From NCBI RefSeq assembly GCF_035918095.1, contig NZ_CP109137.1, forward strand, positions 186,001 to 250,000: a DNA stretch of 64,000 nucleotides. The letters are read 5' to 3'. This document shows, piece by piece, positions 10,308 to 19,658 of the stretch. The notes beneath the pieces are model-generated. The model made no database searches and was not told the DNA's origin. It saw only the letters and a program-made list of their open reading frames with translations. Position numbers and translations under genes: made by a program. The stretch's first letter is position 1. Each line of letters starts with the position of its first letter. Source of the stretch: Streptomyces sp. NBC_01750 (GTDB lineage Bacteria > Actinomycetota > Actinomycetes > Streptomycetales > Streptomycetaceae).

Positions 10308-11080
10308 GACAGGGCTCCTTGGGCATCGGCGGGCTCGACGGCCCGGTTCCCGGCTGCGTGTGCGGCGGCGGCCTTGCGGTGGGTGTTGAGGGCGGTGTAG
10401 AGGACGCCGGCGGCGAGGGCGCCGATCACCTCGGCGGCCAGGTAGACGGGCAGCTGGTCCCAGTGGACCGTGCCGTTGAAGAGCTCGCCGGTGATCATCG
10501 GGCCGAGCGTCCTGGCCGGGTTGATGGACGCCGCGGTGGCGGGCGCCACCGGAATGATGATCGCGAACACGCCGAGGCCGATGGCCAGGCCCGCGAAGCC
10601 GCCGGCCGCGCGCCGGTCGATGGCCCCGAAGACGATGAACGCGAGGATGAACGTGCCGATGGCTTCGGCGAAGAAGGCCTGCCCCGCGCCGACACCGGTG
10701 CCGTAGGCGGCGATACCGAGGCCGACATCGACCGCCTTCTTCCCCAGCACCCCCACGATCGCAAGCGCCCCCAGCACCGCACCGGCCACCTGGGCCGCGA
10801 TGTAGCCGGGGACGTCCCGCCAGGGCATCTTCTTCGTGGCCGCCAGCGCCAGGGTGATGGCCGGGTTGATCTGGCAGCCGGAGATATGGCCGATCGCATA
10901 GACCATCGCGATGACCGCGGTGGCGAACGCGAGCGAGATCATTCCCAGCTGCGCCATGGTGAACGGGGCATCGCCGCCGACGATGAGCGTCGCGGGGACC
11001 GAACCGACACCGATGAACACCAGCACCGCGGTGCCCAGCATCTCGGCGAGAAGTTTCTGTGGGTAGGTGTTCTCTTCCAT
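10304..11080 (-). CDS. MIP-family channel, probable glycerol/DHA facilitator
   Basis: Six-helix membrane channel of the aquaporin/glycerol facilitator family, 258 residues from the ATG at 11080. Both half-helix motifs are present: SGCQINPAITLAL and SINPARTLGP. The second reads NPART rather than the NPARD usual in glycerol facilitators, so selectivity between water and small polyols is not settled by the motif. It is the first gene of the minus-strand operon with dhaK, dhaL and enzyme I and overlaps dhaK by four bases, which argues for uptake of glycerol or dihydroxyacetone. The two upstream codons M and W in the open frame are less likely starts. Confidence 0.9.
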   Translation of the reverse strand: MEENTYPQKLLAEMLGTAVLVFIGVGSVPATLIVGGDAPFTMAQLGMISLAFATAVIAMVYAIGHISGCQINPAITLALAATKKMPWRDVPGYIAAQVAGAVLGALAIVGVLGKKAVDVGLGIAAYGTGVGAGQAFFAEAIGTFILAFIVFGAIDRRAAGGFAGLAIGLGVFAIIIPVAPATAASINPARTLGPMITGELFNGTVHWDQLPVYLAAEVIGALAAGVLYTALNTHRKAAAAHAAGNRAVEPADAQGALS

Positions 11081-11228
11081 AGTTGGGCGCCCATGCCACA
11101 TTGCATGGGGCGCTCACCTCCTCCGCATGAGCGGGCTGTGAAGGGAGGGGGCCGCCAGGTGGTCAGGGTCGGGCAACCTGGCGGCCGGCTCAGGGGAAAC
11201 CGGAAAGCCAGCGGCATCCGGGCAAACG

Positions 11229-11245
11229 GTTCATCATGGATGAAC
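11229..11245. promoter_or_regulatory. inverted repeat, candidate operator for the minus-strand dha operon
   Basis: GTTCAT, five bases, ATGAAC: a perfect 6-bp dyad about 150 bp upstream of the channel gene's start. The same half-site recurs at 11640-11645 and in the palindrome at 11670-11679 next to dhaM. One regulator reading ATGAAC-type half sites could control both divergent arms. Confidence 0.5.
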
Positions 11246-11630
11246 GGTGTTCCGAGAAATTAAGTCCGCGTTTCGCGCCTGTCAAGAGGTTCGGCAACCC
11301 GCTCCAGCGGCGGACAGCGAAAGGTCACGGCGGCGCCGGGGTCGTGCATGAGAGGTGCAGTGGTCGCCGTCCCCGTGCGGAGGGCGCCGAGCCGCAGATC
11401 GGGCAGCGCCCCAAGCGGTCCCCGACCGCCTGGCGGATTGCGAACGGCCTCCCGCACGGCCACTGCAGGCCCCTGACGTCCCGGTTCGGCCGACAGGCGC
11501 TCAACGGGGCCGACGGTTGCGATGGCGCCGACCACCGCGCGGGGCAGCCGAAGGCAGGAGAGGCGAAACGCGCCACCGGGGGGCGGTGCCGACGAGCGCC
11601 GCCTGCCGCATCGAGAAATTTCCCATGAGT
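11246..11630. other. gap inside the divergent dha intergenic region
   Basis: Holds open frames on both strands, but none has a recognisable family, a good start context or coding-like composition. Both ends carry an AT-richer stretch (near 11250-11262 and 11610-11665) next to ATGAAC half-sites, as expected for two divergent promoters. Confidence 0.4.
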
Positions 11631-11639
11631 TCCGTATTG

Positions 11640-11679
11640 ATGAACAACGTTACGAGATTTAACGTAGTCGTTCATGAAC
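11640..11679. promoter_or_regulatory. clustered dyads upstream of dhaM, candidate operator and promoter
   Basis: An ATGAAC half-site at 11640-11645, an inverted repeat ACGTTA/TAACGT at 11647-11652 and 11660-11665, and the palindrome GTTCATGAAC at 11670-11679 lie within 40 bases of AT-rich sequence. The last palindrome covers the dhaM start codon, so a bound repressor would block initiation. No Shine-Dalgarno sequence is visible, so the message may be leaderless or nearly so. Confidence 0.5.
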
Positions 11680-12066
11680 ACACCTGTTGGCATCGTGCTT
11701 GTGTCCCACAGTGCCGAGCTCGCCTCGGGCCTGCGCCTGCTGGTCGAGCAGATCGGCTCGGAGGACGTCCCCCTCGCCACCGCCGGAGGAACCGACGACG
11801 GCCGGATCGGCACCAGCTACAACCTCCTTCTCAACGCGATCAAGGACGCCGACCGTGGGGGCGGCGTCATCGTCCTTCCCGACCTGGGCAGCTCCGTCCT
11901 GACCGCCCGCACCGTCCTGGAAGACCATCCCCGCCCCGACGTCGTCCTCGTCGACGCGCCCTTCGTCGAAGGAGCCGTCGCAGCCGTCGTCACCGCCGCA
12001 TCCGGCGCCGATCTCAAGACCGTCGCCGACGCCGCCAAGGAGGCCCGCAATGTCCACAAGCTCTGA
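11674..12066 (+). CDS. dhaM: PTS-dependent DHA kinase phosphotransferase subunit DhaM
   Basis: EIIA-mannose-like protein that passes phosphate from HPr to DhaL-bound ADP. The 130-residue product has the active-site His12 in VSHSAELASG, the GGTDDGRIGTS segment and the VDAPFVEGAV strand. It is the single-domain form; some bacteria fuse DhaM to HPr and enzyme I domains, which here are separate genes. It overlaps the HPr gene by 17 bases, so the two are translationally coupled, and it diverges from the operon carrying DhaK, DhaL and enzyme I. Confidence 0.93.
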   Translation: MNTPVGIVLVSHSAELASGLRLLVEQIGSEDVPLATAGGTDDGRIGTSYNLLLNAIKDADRGGGVIVLPDLGSSVLTARTVLEDHPRPDVVLVDAPFVEGAVAAVVTAASGADLKTVADAAKEARNVHKL

Positions 12067-12340
12067 CTCCACCGCCACGACCACGGCCAGTCACGAAATC
12101 GCCGTCGTCCTGCCCGCCAATCTGCACGCCCGCCCCGCAGGCCAACTCGCCCGTGCCGCAGCCGGATTCACCAGTACCGTGCAGCTCGAATACGACGGCC
12201 GGACCGTCAACCCGACAGGCGTCCTGTCCGTCATGGGCCTGGGCGCCACCGCCCAAAGCACCGTGACCGTGCGTGCCGAAGGGCCCGACGCCGAACAGGC
12301 CGTCGCGGCACTGGCCGACATCCTCGCCACGGCCGAATAA
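12050..12340 (+). CDS. HPr-family phosphocarrier protein
   Basis: Carries phosphate from enzyme I to DhaM. The 96-residue protein has the active-site motif NLHARPAGQLAR (His26) and the LSVMGLGA segment. In Gram-positive HPr the region after the serine of VMGL is the HPr kinase site; here the residue order is LSVMGLG, so a regulatory Ser may be retained. The N-terminus has about 15 extra residues rich in Ser and Thr. It overlaps dhaM and is probably dedicated to this DHA kinase. Confidence 0.92.
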   Translation: MSTSSDSTATTTASHEIAVVLPANLHARPAGQLARAAAGFTSTVQLEYDGRTVNPTGVLSVMGLGATAQSTVTVRAEGPDAEQAVAALADILATAE

Positions 12341-12413
12341 CCCCGCCGCCCCCGCACCGAACGCGCCGCCGCCTCCGACGGTGCACTCAGCCAAACGGAT
12401 GCACCATTGAGGT

Positions 12414-14864
12414 GTGGGACCAACAATCGACAAGCCGGAAGCGCCTGTCGCCGAGACGGAAGGCTCTCCATTCGACATCACGGATGCCGCAGTCGTGGTG
12501 GTGGACTCGCACGGCCTGGTCCAGCACTGGAGCGGTGGTGCCGAGGAGCTGTTCGGCTACACCGTGACGGAAGCGGCCGCACGCCCTGTCACGGAAATAC
12601 TGGCGATTCCGTGGGACGAGCGCTGGGAGATAGCTGAACGGCACCTGGCCGGAAGAGGATGGACGAGCTCGCTCACGGCGCACCACCGCGACGGCAACCG
12701 CCTTCAGATCAGGGCGCAGGTCTGCCCGCTGGGCCCCGATCACCAGGCCAGCTGGCTCATCGTGGCCACCGACCTCGCCGCCACGCAGGCGCGGGAGCGC
12801 GAGCATGCGATCCTGCGCGGACTGTTCACCCAGTCTCCGGTCGGTCTGGCTGTCGTGGACCCGCAATTCAGGCTCGTCATGATCAACCCCGCCCTGGAAC
12901 GCATGGACGGTGTCCCTGCACGGCTACGGCTGGGCCGCGCACTGGGCGACACCGTTCCCGAAGGGGCTGGTCCGATGACAGAAGCCCGCGCCCGGGAGGT
13001 GCTGGAGACCGGTGAGCCCCAGGTCGTCGTCTCCCACGTCGATCCCCCAGGCGCTTCTTCTTCCCACCTACCGCACGTCCGCTCCCGCTCCTCCTTCAGG
13101 CTTCAGGACCCCGCCGGCCACACCCTGGGCATGGGCCAAGCGGTACTCGATGTCACCAGCTACTACCGTGCGCGACGGCACCTCGCCTTGATCAACGAGG
13201 CCGGTGTCCGTATCGGCAGCACGCTGGATCTCGACCGCACGGTCCAGGAACTCGCCGAGGTGCTGGTCCCGCAGGTCGCCGACTTCGTCGCCGTCGACCT
13301 GTCAACTGCCGTCATCCATGGCCAAGAGCCCGATCCGGTCTTCATCGCCGGCTCCGCCGAACTGCTACGGGGCGCTCAGCAGTCCATCCGAGAGGACCTC
13401 CCGGAATCTGTGGTGCCGCTGGGGGCACCGGTCACCTACTCAGAGACATCGCCTCAGCACCGTTGCGTTGCCACGGGCCGTCCCGTGCTGGACCCCGTCG
13501 TGGATCTGTCCACCTCCTGGCTGTCGAAGGATGCGGCGCGCTCGGCCAAGCTGAGGGAAGTCGGCATCCACTCCCACCTGGTGGTACCGCTGCGCGCCCG
13601 CGGCATCACCATGGGTGTGGCCACCTTGGTGCGCTGGAAGAATCCCGAAGCCTTCGACGCCGACGACCTGCTCCTTGTAGAAGAACTCGCCGCCCGCGCG
13701 GCCGTCTGCATCGACAACGCCCGGCGCTTCGCACGCGAACACCGCGCCGCCCTGTCCCTCCAGCGCAACCTGCTCCCGCAGGACCTGCCGACCCCGACCG
13801 CCGTAGAAGTCGCCTACCGCTATCTGCCGGCCGACACCCACGCCGGCGTCGGCGGAGACTGGTTCGATGTGCTGCCCCTGTCCGGCACGCGCGTCGGACT
13901 GGTCGTCGGCGATGTCGTCGGCCACGGAATGAACGCGGCCGCCACCATGGGACGGCTGCGCACCGCCGTCCAAACCCTGGCCGATCTCGACCTGCCGCCC
14001 GATGAGCTTCTCGCCCACCTCGACGACTTGGTCGCCCACCTGGACGAAGCGGAGACCGCAGGCCGCGACGTCCCCGGGGTGATCGGGGCCACCTGTCTGT
14101 ACTGCGTGTACGACCCCATCTCCCGCACCGCCGACATCGCCCGCGCGGGACATCCCCCACCTGCCATCGCCCACCCCGACAAAGCCGTCGAATTCCTGGA
14201 GATTCCAGCAGGGCCGCCACTCGGACTCGGCGGCCTGCCCTTCGAATGCACGCAGGTACCGATCCCGGACGGAAGCGTCCTCGCCTTCTACACCGACGGC
14301 CTCATCACCGCCTCCTCCGACCGTGACATCGATCTTGGCTTCACACGGCTGGCCTTCGCGCTGGCACATCCCGACCACCCGCTGGAAGAAATCTGCGACG
14401 ACATGGAGCACCTGCTGCTACCCGACCGTCCCCGCGACGACGTCGCCTTCCTCGTCGCACGCCCACGCTCCCTCAGCGAAGAGAACGTCGCGACCTGGCA
14501 CCTGCCCCGCGAACTCACCGCCGTCCGCCAAGCGCGCTCCCTCACCACCCGGCAACTCGACGCCTGGCATCTGGAAGATCTCGCCTTCACTGCCGAACTG
14601 ATCGTCAGCGAGCTGGTGACCAACGCCATCCGCCACGCCTCCGGCCCCGTCAGCCTTCGCCTCATCCGGGACATCAACCTGATCTTCGAAGTCTCCGACG
14701 GCAGCCACACCTCACCCCACCTGCGCCGCGCCCACACCAACGACGAAGGCGGACGAGGACTCTTCCTGGTAGCCCAGTTCGCCCAACGCTGGGGAACCCG
14801 CTACACGACGGACGGCAAGACCATCTGGGCCGAACAACTTCTCCCCATGAACGGCCACCCGTAG
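12414..14864 (+). CDS. PAS-PAS-GAF-SpoIIE phosphatase with C-terminal RsbW-like ATPase
   Basis: 816-residue cytosolic signalling protein of the RsbU/SpoIIE class, which controls alternative sigma factors by dephosphorylating anti-anti-sigma proteins. Domains in order: PAS at about 20-130 (AAVVVVDSHGLVQHWS), a second PAS at about 140-250 (SPVGLAVVDPQFRLV), GAF at about 265-440, PP2C-like SpoIIE at about 455-665 (GGDWFDVLPL and VGDVVGHGMNAAATMGRL), and a HATPase at about 690-810 (SELVTNAIRHA and GGRGLFLV). Phosphatase and serine kinase modules in one chain are frequent in Streptomyces. The start is a GTG at 12414. It is 73 bp after the HPr gene, but a functional link is not evident. Confidence 0.9.
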   Translation: MGPTIDKPEAPVAETEGSPFDITDAAVVVVDSHGLVQHWSGGAEELFGYTVTEAAARPVTEILAIPWDERWEIAERHLAGRGWTSSLTAHHRDGNRLQIRAQVCPLGPDHQASWLIVATDLAATQAREREHAILRGLFTQSPVGLAVVDPQFRLVMINPALERMDGVPARLRLGRALGDTVPEGAGPMTEARAREVLETGEPQVVVSHVDPPGASSSHLPHVRSRSSFRLQDPAGHTLGMGQAVLDVTSYYRARRHLALINEAGVRIGSTLDLDRTVQELAEVLVPQVADFVAVDLSTAVIHGQEPDPVFIAGSAELLRGAQQSIREDLPESVVPLGAPVTYSETSPQHRCVATGRPVLDPVVDLSTSWLSKDAARSAKLREVGIHSHLVVPLRARGITMGVATLVRWKNPEAFDADDLLLVEELAARAAVCIDNARRFAREHRAALSLQRNLLPQDLPTPTAVEVAYRYLPADTHAGVGGDWFDVLPLSGTRVGLVVGDVVGHGMNAAATMGRLRTAVQTLADLDLPPDELLAHLDDLVAHLDEAETAGRDVPGVIGATCLYCVYDPISRTADIARAGHPPPAIAHPDKAVEFLEIPAGPPLGLGGLPFECTQVPIPDGSVLAFYTDGLITASSDRDIDLGFTRLAFALAHPDHPLEEICDDMEHLLLPDRPRDDVAFLVARPRSLSEENVATWHLPRELTAVRQARSLTTRQLDAWHLEDLAFTAELIVSELVTNAIRHASGPVSLRLIRDINLIFEVSDGSHTSPHLRRAHTNDEGGRGLFLVAQFAQRWGTRYTTDGKTIWAEQLLPMNGHP

Positions 14865-15020
14865 CAGCACCGAGGCGGCCGAGTCGCAGCTCAGGCCAGC
14901 CGTCCGTGCCGGGCCGTGGCCTCGTCGATGTACCGACGTCACGTTCGTCCGCTTCGGCTGCCGCGCTCCACCGTGGCCAGGACCAGGGCTACGCCTGGGG
15001 GGCAAGCTCGGCCATGGGCC

Positions 15021-15250
15021 TCAACCGTGCTGGTCGGGAACGGTCACATTGATGATCTCGGGCGTCTCGGCGATGGCGGCAGCCATCGTGGCCAGCCCAG
15101 CCGTGAAATGGTCGGACTGTACGTGGGCCGCTGCGGCAGCGTCATCCGCGAATGCCTCCAGCAGCGTTGTCTCGCGGATCGCCGCGAGTTTCGGCCCGTC
15201 GTCGAGGAGCGGCTGCCCGTCCTCGCTGGCGATGATCCTGCTGTCGGACG
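15021..15250 (-). pseudogene. possible antibiotic-biosynthesis-monooxygenase (ABM) domain remnant
   Basis: About 75 codons on the minus strand read like the C-terminal half of an ABM-fold protein: a LLEAFADDAAAAAHVQSDHF segment resembling the conserved strand-helix with terminal HF, then an IINVTVP strand. The residues upstream in the same frame are Arg/Ser-rich and not ABM-like. I read it as a truncated or frameshifted small monooxygenase. Weak evidence. Confidence 0.35.
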
Positions 15251-15517
15251 CCATCACGTGGCCGTGTTCGAGGACTTCGAGGGCGGAACATGTACAGGTC
15301 GTCGAGCTGCGCGGCCTCGGAGGCGACGAGCGGACGCTCTCACGACACCTTCGGAGGGGGTGTCGATCGCCTGTGGCGTCTCGTCCGCGTCGCAGTCGGC
15401 TGCTACGGGGAGCGAATAGGACACCTCGCAACTACTGCGGAGATATATGAAATGCGGTCGAACCCGGCTCATTACTGGAATCCGACCGCATGTACGGAAA
15501 CAAGAGACGGAACACGC

Positions 15518-16092
15518 ATGAGCGAACAGATCAGTGCCGACCTGCCCCCGATGCCTGACTCCTCGCCGAAGGCTCCGAAGCCCTCGGGCCGCCACGCGTT
15601 TCTGAAGGGCTGACGGTCGGGGTCCTGACGTCCGCCGCCAAGGACGACGAGGAGGGCTCCAAGAGCCCGGCGAAGGCCGCCTCCGGGGCCACAGCGACGG
15701 CCGTCGGGGTGGCGGACAAGCCCACCGAGGAGCCCACGTTGGAGGAGATCTACAACAAGGCCCCCGCCCGCGAGGAGTGCTCGCTGGACCTGAAGACCAA
15801 GTCGAGGCAGTGCTTCGGCTCCGCCGGGTGCAACGTCACGCTGGAGCCCAACCTGTCCTACCTCGGTCCGCTGCCGCTCGACCCCGACAAGACCTACTCG
15901 ATCACATACGAGGTACGCGGCAGCGAGGACGGGGCCATCATCCAGACGATGGAGCTGACCAACCAGGCCTCCTGGTTGCGGGGCCGTCAGCCGTTTCCGC
16001 CATCCGCCTGGCGGCGGGGGCGCAGTGGCCGCCCGGGGTCCCGCCCGGGTCAGCCGGTGGTGTGCTCCCGCGGGCTCCCGCACAGGACGTAA
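15518..16092 (+). pseudogene. hypothetical envelope-type protein, frame broken
   Basis: An ATG at 15518 opens a frame (MSEQISADLPPMPD) that stops at 15613. The next bases continue in another frame as an Ala/Ser/Lys/Thr-rich linker and then a compact domain with two Cys (EECSLDLK and FGSAGCNVTLEP) ending near TMELTNQASW at about 15970. The order (short cytoplasmic tail, break where a membrane segment would lie, linker, Cys-containing domain) resembles small Streptomyces membrane-anchored proteins. The reading frame after about 15975 runs antisense into the hydrolase gene and is probably not native. I do not recognise the family. Confidence 0.45.
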
Positions 16093-17287
16093 GCGGCTGC
16101 TCTCTCCAATGGCGCCGCGAGGGCCGCGGGGGCGGGGAACATCGTGCTGGCGAGGACGGCGGTCCGTCCGGTCCGTTCGTTCCAGTAGGCCATGTCCTGG
16201 TAGCCGAGGATCTCGCCTCCGTGTCCCAGTCGGCGCCGCAGGGGCCCTGGACGCGTTCGATGCCTAGGCCGTGCCGGGTGCCGTTCGGGTCGGCCGGGTC
16301 TTCCGCGACCGTCGTCTTCATCTCCTTCAGCATGTGCGGGCTCAGCAGTGCGCCGTGCATCAGGGCCCGGTAGAACCGGCTGAGATCGGCGGCGTTGGAG
16401 ACCAGTGCACCCGCCGCACAGGCGGCGGACGGATTGAACCCCGTCACGTCGTAAGGCGTGCCGTCCGGCGTCGGGACGAGGTCCGTCGAGATGTAGCCGT
16501 GGGCGTGGTAGCCGGATATCCGCCCTGTGCCGATGGGGAATGAGGTGGCCCGAAGTCCCAGGGGCCCGATGATCCTTGCCCGCAGTTCCCGGGCCAGCGG
16601 GTGGTGGGTGACGGCTTCGACGAGCAGCCCGGCAACGATGTAGTTGGTGTTGGAGTACTGCCGGCCGGTGCCGGGCGGGAACGAGGCGGGGTGGGATTCG
16701 GCGACGGCGACGAGTTCCCGGGGGGTGAAGACCTGGTTGCGCGCCTGGCCCGCCGGCACGCTCGGGTCGTCGGTGTAGTCGAACAGTCCGCTGGTGTGGT
16801 TGAGCAGTTGGCGCACCGTGATGCGGTCGCCGTCGGCCAGCAGACCGGACAGCCGACGTCCCACCGGCTCGTCGAGGGCGAGACGTCCGGCCTGGACGAG
16901 TTGGAGTATCACCGTGGCCACGAAGGTTTTGGTGAGACTGCCGGCCCGGAAGCGGGCGTCCGGGCGCAGCTTCGCGGCGGTGGCGGTGTCGGCGACACTC
17001 GCTGCGGCCTGGTGCACGGCACGCCCGTCGTCCGTCCGGGCGATCACTCCTGGGGCTCCGGCGGCGACCACGTCCGCCAGCATGCCTCGCAGCTCGGCGT
17101 AGGCTCCGTCGGCCCCTCGGGTGGTGCCCGGCTGTCCGGCCGTCCCCAGCGCGGGAATTGTGCCGAGCACCAGGGCGCCGGCGCTTAGCAGGGCTACCGC
17201 CGCACCGCGGTGAACTCCCCCACGGAGCAGCCGCTCGCGGCCCAGTACCGCTGGGGGGCCGGCGGGGCGTCGGCGCAGGTTGGACAT
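16050..17287 (-). pseudogene. secreted serine hydrolase (class C beta-lactamase/DD-peptidase fold), one frameshift
   Basis: Family of exported Ser hydrolases related to class C beta-lactamases and D-alanyl-D-alanine carboxypeptidases. From the ATG at 17287: an Arg-rich N-terminus and hydrophobic signal segment (AVALLSAGALVLG), the catalytic SxxK as GSLTKTF near residue 115, HTSGLFDY, and the YxN motif as YSNTNY near 212. Near 16228 the frame breaks. The true C-terminus, with the HGGEILGY box and WNERTGRTAVLAS, continues in the next frame to the stop at 16050. One missing base in a GGGAC context restores it. It is either a recent pseudogene or a sequencing error. It lies downstream of the membrane protein and PadR genes on the same strand. 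Confidence 0.82.
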
Positions 17288-17446
17288 GTCGGCGCCCTTG
17301 AGGTGGAGGTGGATACGGCGGTGGAGGTGGGGGCGGCGCGGTGGCATGGCGACTCCAGGTGTGCGGTGCGGAAGGACCGGCGCGGACGCCGTATCGGGTG
17401 GTTCGGGTGGTACGGGTGGGCGGGTGGTACGGGTGGTGCCGCGGGC

Positions 17447-18010
17447 TCACTCCTGGTCTGCGGCGCGAGAGCGTCGGCGCCGCTCCGGTAGGGCTCGCCA
17501 GAGCCGGCCGAAGAGCACCGTCCCGACGGCCAGGCCGAGGTAGTCGACCGGAGTGAACGCGCCGCCCAGCGTGCTGGTGCTCTTGCCGTCGGCGAAGGTG
17601 AAGGTCATCCCGTCGAACACATAGCCCACCGCGGACCAGTGGAATGTGCCGGTCGCGTGCGGGTCGGCCGCCAGGACGCCGGCCCGGTATCCGGCCGCGC
17701 CGGCGTCGTGGAACCAGGTCAGAAAGACCACCGCCGCCAGCAGGAATACCGCCCCGGCGGACCATGCGGGACGCGGCTGCGACTCGCCGTATTCGGCGGC
17801 CAGGTATTCGGCGGCGAGCCTGCGTACGCTGCCCAGCCGACGCAGGGCCGTGGCGGTACCGACGTCCGCTGCGGCGTCGTAGAGATTGCCGCGCAGTTCG
17901 CGGCGCCTGGCCGTCCTGGAGCGCCATGGCAGGTCCTGGAGGTGATGGTCGAACGTCCATATGACCCGTTCGATGCGCAACTGGTCGGTCCACAGTAGGG
18001 AGTTGGTCAT
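17447..18010 (-). CDS. membrane protein of the PadR-partner type
   Basis: 187 residues. The N-terminal third is a charged helical segment (RIERVIWTFDHHLQDLPWRSRTARRRELRGNLYD in parts) like the short helical domain often found in membrane proteins paired with PadR regulators. Two hydrophobic segments follow, near residues 85-100 (AVFLLAAVVFLTW) and 155-170. It overlaps the PadR gene by four bases, so it is translated with it. Its function is not known; such pairs often sense envelope stress or drugs. Confidence 0.7.
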   Translation of the reverse strand: MTNSLLWTDQLRIERVIWTFDHHLQDLPWRSRTARRRELRGNLYDAAADVGTATALRRLGSVRRLAAEYLAAEYGESQPRPAWSAGAVFLLAAVVFLTWFHDAGAAGYRAGVLAADPHATGTFHWSAVGYVFDGMTFTFADGKSTSTLGGAFTPVDYLGLAVGTVLFGRLWRALPERRRRSRAADQE

Positions 18011-18378
18011 TTCTGGACTTCCTCGGAAGGAGGGGCGGGTTGGGTTGGCACGGGGGCAGTGAGCACCGGATTGACCACGGCTGCCAGCGACAGCCAGCTG
18101 GCGATTCCCTCCGTCAGGGCGGCGTAACCGGCCTGGGTGGGGCGGTAGTACTTGCGCGCGGGGCCTGACCGGGAGGAGACCAGCCGGGCGCTGACCCGCG
18201 CCTCCCGCTCCAGCCGGGCCAGCGCGGGGTAGACGGTGCCGTCGGCGATTCCGCCCAGGCCGACCTCGCGCAGGCGTTGCACCAGCTCGTAACCGTAGGA
18301 CTCGCGCTCGGCAAGCAAACGCAGCAACAACAAGGACAGGACACCCTTGAGTAGTTGCGGATCATGGGGCGTTGTCAC
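18007..18378 (-). CDS. PadR-family transcriptional regulator
   Basis: 123-residue winged-helix repressor. The motifs LLRLLAERESYGYELVQRL, GGIADGTVYPALARLE and RKYYRPTQAGYAAL are the classic PadR helix-turn-helix and wing. The start is a GTG at 18378. It heads a minus-strand unit with the membrane protein and, after a gap, the serine hydrolase. PadR proteins usually repress their own operon, and an imperfect palindrome lies just upstream at 18396-18418. Confidence 0.9.
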   Translation of the reverse strand: MTTPHDPQLLKGVLSLLLLRLLAERESYGYELVQRLREVGLGGIADGTVYPALARLEREARVSARLVSSRSGPARKYYRPTQAGYAALTEGIASWLSLAAVVNPVLTAPVPTQPAPPSEEVQK

Positions 18379-18395
18379 ATCATCAGACTAAACCC

Positions 18396-18418
18396 AGTAC
18401 TTGGCATTACCTAGTAGT
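18396..18418. promoter_or_regulatory. imperfect palindrome upstream of padR gene
   Basis: A 23-bp AT-richer stretch from AGTACTTGGC to CCTAGTAGT matches its own reverse complement at about 16 positions. It ends 18 bases upstream of the PadR start. Its position fits an autoregulatory operator; the motif itself is not a textbook PadR site. Confidence 0.35.
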
Positions 18419-18719
18419 GACCAACGGCAACCCGCTGCGAGACCCCGAGGGATGCCCGCATACTCGCCACCAGGTCCCAGTCGCCATCCACGACCGTCCA
18501 GCACGCCACCACGTCTTCCGGCGCCCACTTCTGTCGCACGCCCGCCCCTTGTCGTCGGCCTTCGGGCGCTCACCCGGTCAACCCAACGAGACGCCCCAGC
18601 ATCAGGAAGCCTGCAGCGGCCAAACCCTCGGAACGTACTGGCGGGTTACTTGGCCCGTGGCGTCCGAGCTGGGACTACCGGGCCGAGATCCCCGCGAGTT
18701 CGTGGAAGCTGAAGGTTCT
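18419..18719. other. 300-bp gap without a recognised gene
   Basis: No coding pattern, RNA or repeat that I can support. Confidence 0.35.
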
Positions 18720-19650
18720 TCAGCGGGAACCGGAGGGTCCGGGGCTGCCATTGTCAGGGGTGGACCGGTGGGTTCGTGGTGAACACGCGGGATCGGCTTC
18801 GACGTCGGCTTGGAGAAGCTGGCGGGCGGAGTCCGCGTAGCGGATGGCGGTCTTCTCGTCGATTCCGAAGACGAGCGCGAGGTGGAGCGGGTCGGCGCCG
18901 TGGGTGAGGGCCTCTTCGAGCTGACGGTCGACACGGAGCCGTTCGAGAGTGGCGGTGAGGTTGCGGGTGGCCCGGGTGGTGCGAACCCAGGCTTCGACGG
19001 CGCGATGAATGCCCGGGGGCATCCCGTCGAGTTTTCGCTCCAACCATCGGTCGACGGCAGGAGCACGGTCGTCGACGAACAGGCCGAGACGGTCGAGAAC
19101 TTCGGCAATCCGCACGACGGGAAGCCCACAGACGCGCAGGGCCGGGAAGAGCTCGGAGTATCGGATCGACTCACCTTCGCGGAAGCCGGACAGCACGATG
19201 ACCAGGGCTCGGTTCACGTCGCTGGTGATCCAGCGGCTCCAGCCGCGGGCCTCTCCCAGCGCCCGAGCGGCCTGCCGGGCCCGGATCAGCCAGGGGTTGG
19301 CCAGGTCAGCATGGAGTTCCCGGTCGAACCGGTGGAAATCCCGAGAAACGGTGAACAACGTCAGCTGCGTCGATGTCGTCGTCACGCGATGCGGTTCGGG
19401 AAGCGGCGTCGGCTTCAGCGGCCGTCGCCCGGCCTTGCCGACCCGCGACCCGCCGTTCTTGGGCCACTGGAGGTTCGCGAAGAACAGCTGTTGGCAGGTC
19501 ACCTGCCGTAGGTACGGCTCGATCACCGAAGCCTTGCCGCTGGCCTTGATCGCCCAGGTCGCCTGAGCCCGACAGAGTCGGCAGTAGCCGTACTTGTCAT
19601 CGACCGGGACCTGCCGCCGGCAACCGACGCATGCACCGACGGCGTGTTGC
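18720..19650 (-). pseudogene. zinc-ribbon protein of an integrase-associated type, N-terminus lost
   Basis: The minus-strand frame runs from about 19711 to the stop at 18720. The first residues contain two CxxC pairs, CVGCRRQ and YCRLCRAQA (19560-19640), a zinc ribbon. About 260 residues follow with FFANLQWPKNGG, a helical region, and an HTH-like ADPLHLALVFGIDEKTAIRYA near the end. No start codon lies upstream of the first Cys pair before an in-frame stop, so the N-terminus is missing; a GTG at 19526 could start a protein without the ribbon. I recall similar proteins beside site-specific integrases in Streptomyces, but cannot name the family. It abuts an IS110-like fragment. Confidence 0.5.
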
Positions 19651-19658
19651 TGGCCGTA

